Shown here one piece after another: positions 63,866 through 64,000 of a DNA stretch of 64,000 bases. Source of the DNA: Flavobacteriaceae bacterium (lineage in GTDB: Bacteria > Bacteroidota > Bacteroidia > Flavobacteriales > Flavobacteriaceae); contig JAKIUU010000001.1 in assembly GCA_021647405.1 (NCBI GenBank), positions 102,625-166,624 on the forward strand, read 5' to 3'. A program made the position numbers and the translations under genes. The notes below the pieces were generated by a model. It did no database searches and was not told where the DNA came from. It was given only the letters and a program-made list of their open reading frames with translations. The stretch's first letter is position 1, and every line of letters starts with the position of its first letter.

Positions 63866-64000
63866 AATGCAGGTCAGCAAACAGCTCGCTCATTTTAAAC
63901 TAGAACTTGAGCTTGGGTGTGCCAACGGTGAAATCCTTGCCCTGGTCGGCCCATCCGGCAGTGGCAAAACCACCGTGATTCGTCTTCTTGCCGGACTTGA
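63855..64000 (+). CDS. modC: Molybdate ABC transporter ATPase, 3' end outside window
   Basis: The visible 48 codons start MAVEMQVSKQLAHFKLEL and reach Walker A LVGPSGSGKTTVIRLL near residue 32. It overlaps modB by 11 bp, the usual modABC coupling. The rest lies past the window edge. Confidence 0.93.
   Translation, partial: MAVEMQVSKQLAHFKLELELGCANGEILALVGPSGSGKTTVIRLLAGL

Noticed and set aside
62055..64000. Recent natural horizontal transfer of a molybdate operon into the flavobacterium
   Set aside because: Possible, but there is no integrase, IS end or tRNA at the border, and a third unrelated fragment lies between two truncated partners; a join of separate sources explains more.

Overview
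Positions 1 to about 61,710 read as one AT-rich chromosome segment of a marine-type Flavobacteriia (Bacteroidota). This rests on the families seen: TonB receptor with CarboxypepD_reg plug, menaquinone genes, gliding-lineage style SecA without a C-terminal zinc tail, SSF-histidine kinase/ActP acetate module, the -7 promoter motif TAnnTTTG in front of several genes, and short flavobacterial palindromic intergenic repeats. The last ~2 kb (62,055-64,000) is visibly GC-richer, uses different codons and encodes a proteobacterial/Desulfobacterota-like molybdate operon. The two are joined through a ~340-bp fragment of a third, Ig-like surface protein, and both outer partners are cut, so the right end looks like a chimeric join.

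Layout. 1-15,371 (all minus): a capsule/exopolysaccharide operon: Wza, Wzc, two nucleotide-sugar enzymes, Wzm/Wzt ABC export, a GT4 glycosyltransferase, an AsnB-like amidotransferase, a UbiA-type polyprenyl-phosphate phosphoribosyltransferase, a methyltransferase, a GT-C-like membrane protein, a HAD phosphatase and a cut MBOAT acyltransferase. 15,459-20,583 (plus): methyltransferase, cobalamin adenosyltransferase, DUF2795 protein, SecA. 20,580-23,662 (minus): MenE, CPBP protease, MenC. 23,805-25,114: a carboxypeptidase-regulatory-like secreted protein, palindromic repeats and tRNA-Arg(CCT).

25,193-38,945 is an acetate/short-chain acid module: cNMP/CBS/DUF294 protein plus DEDDh exonuclease (plus), then on the minus strand a DcaP-like porin, DUF4212/ActP symporter pair, an SSF-histidine kinase, a single-domain response regulator, and a double-length acyl-CoA synthetase made of a PrpE-like and an Acs-like half. 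An InsA-like zinc-ribbon/HTH protein lies upstream with an inverted repeat at its start. 39,191-55,353 holds housekeeping and envelope genes: UPF0173 hydrolase, a TonB receptor with a Cys/His-rich small partner (possible copper locus), MenA, an Fe-S electron-transfer pair around a HAD protein, MCE protein, amidase, LptD, RidA, MgsA, BadF-type kinase, RecG.

55,518-60,956 (plus) is the most novel-looking unit: a periplasmic PapD-like chaperone, two small secreted proteins that share a fold signature with each other, and a 994-residue outer-membrane beta-barrel protein. I propose a Bacteroidota surface-fibre assembly system analogous to chaperone-usher. A strong terminator sits between the first small subunit and the rest.
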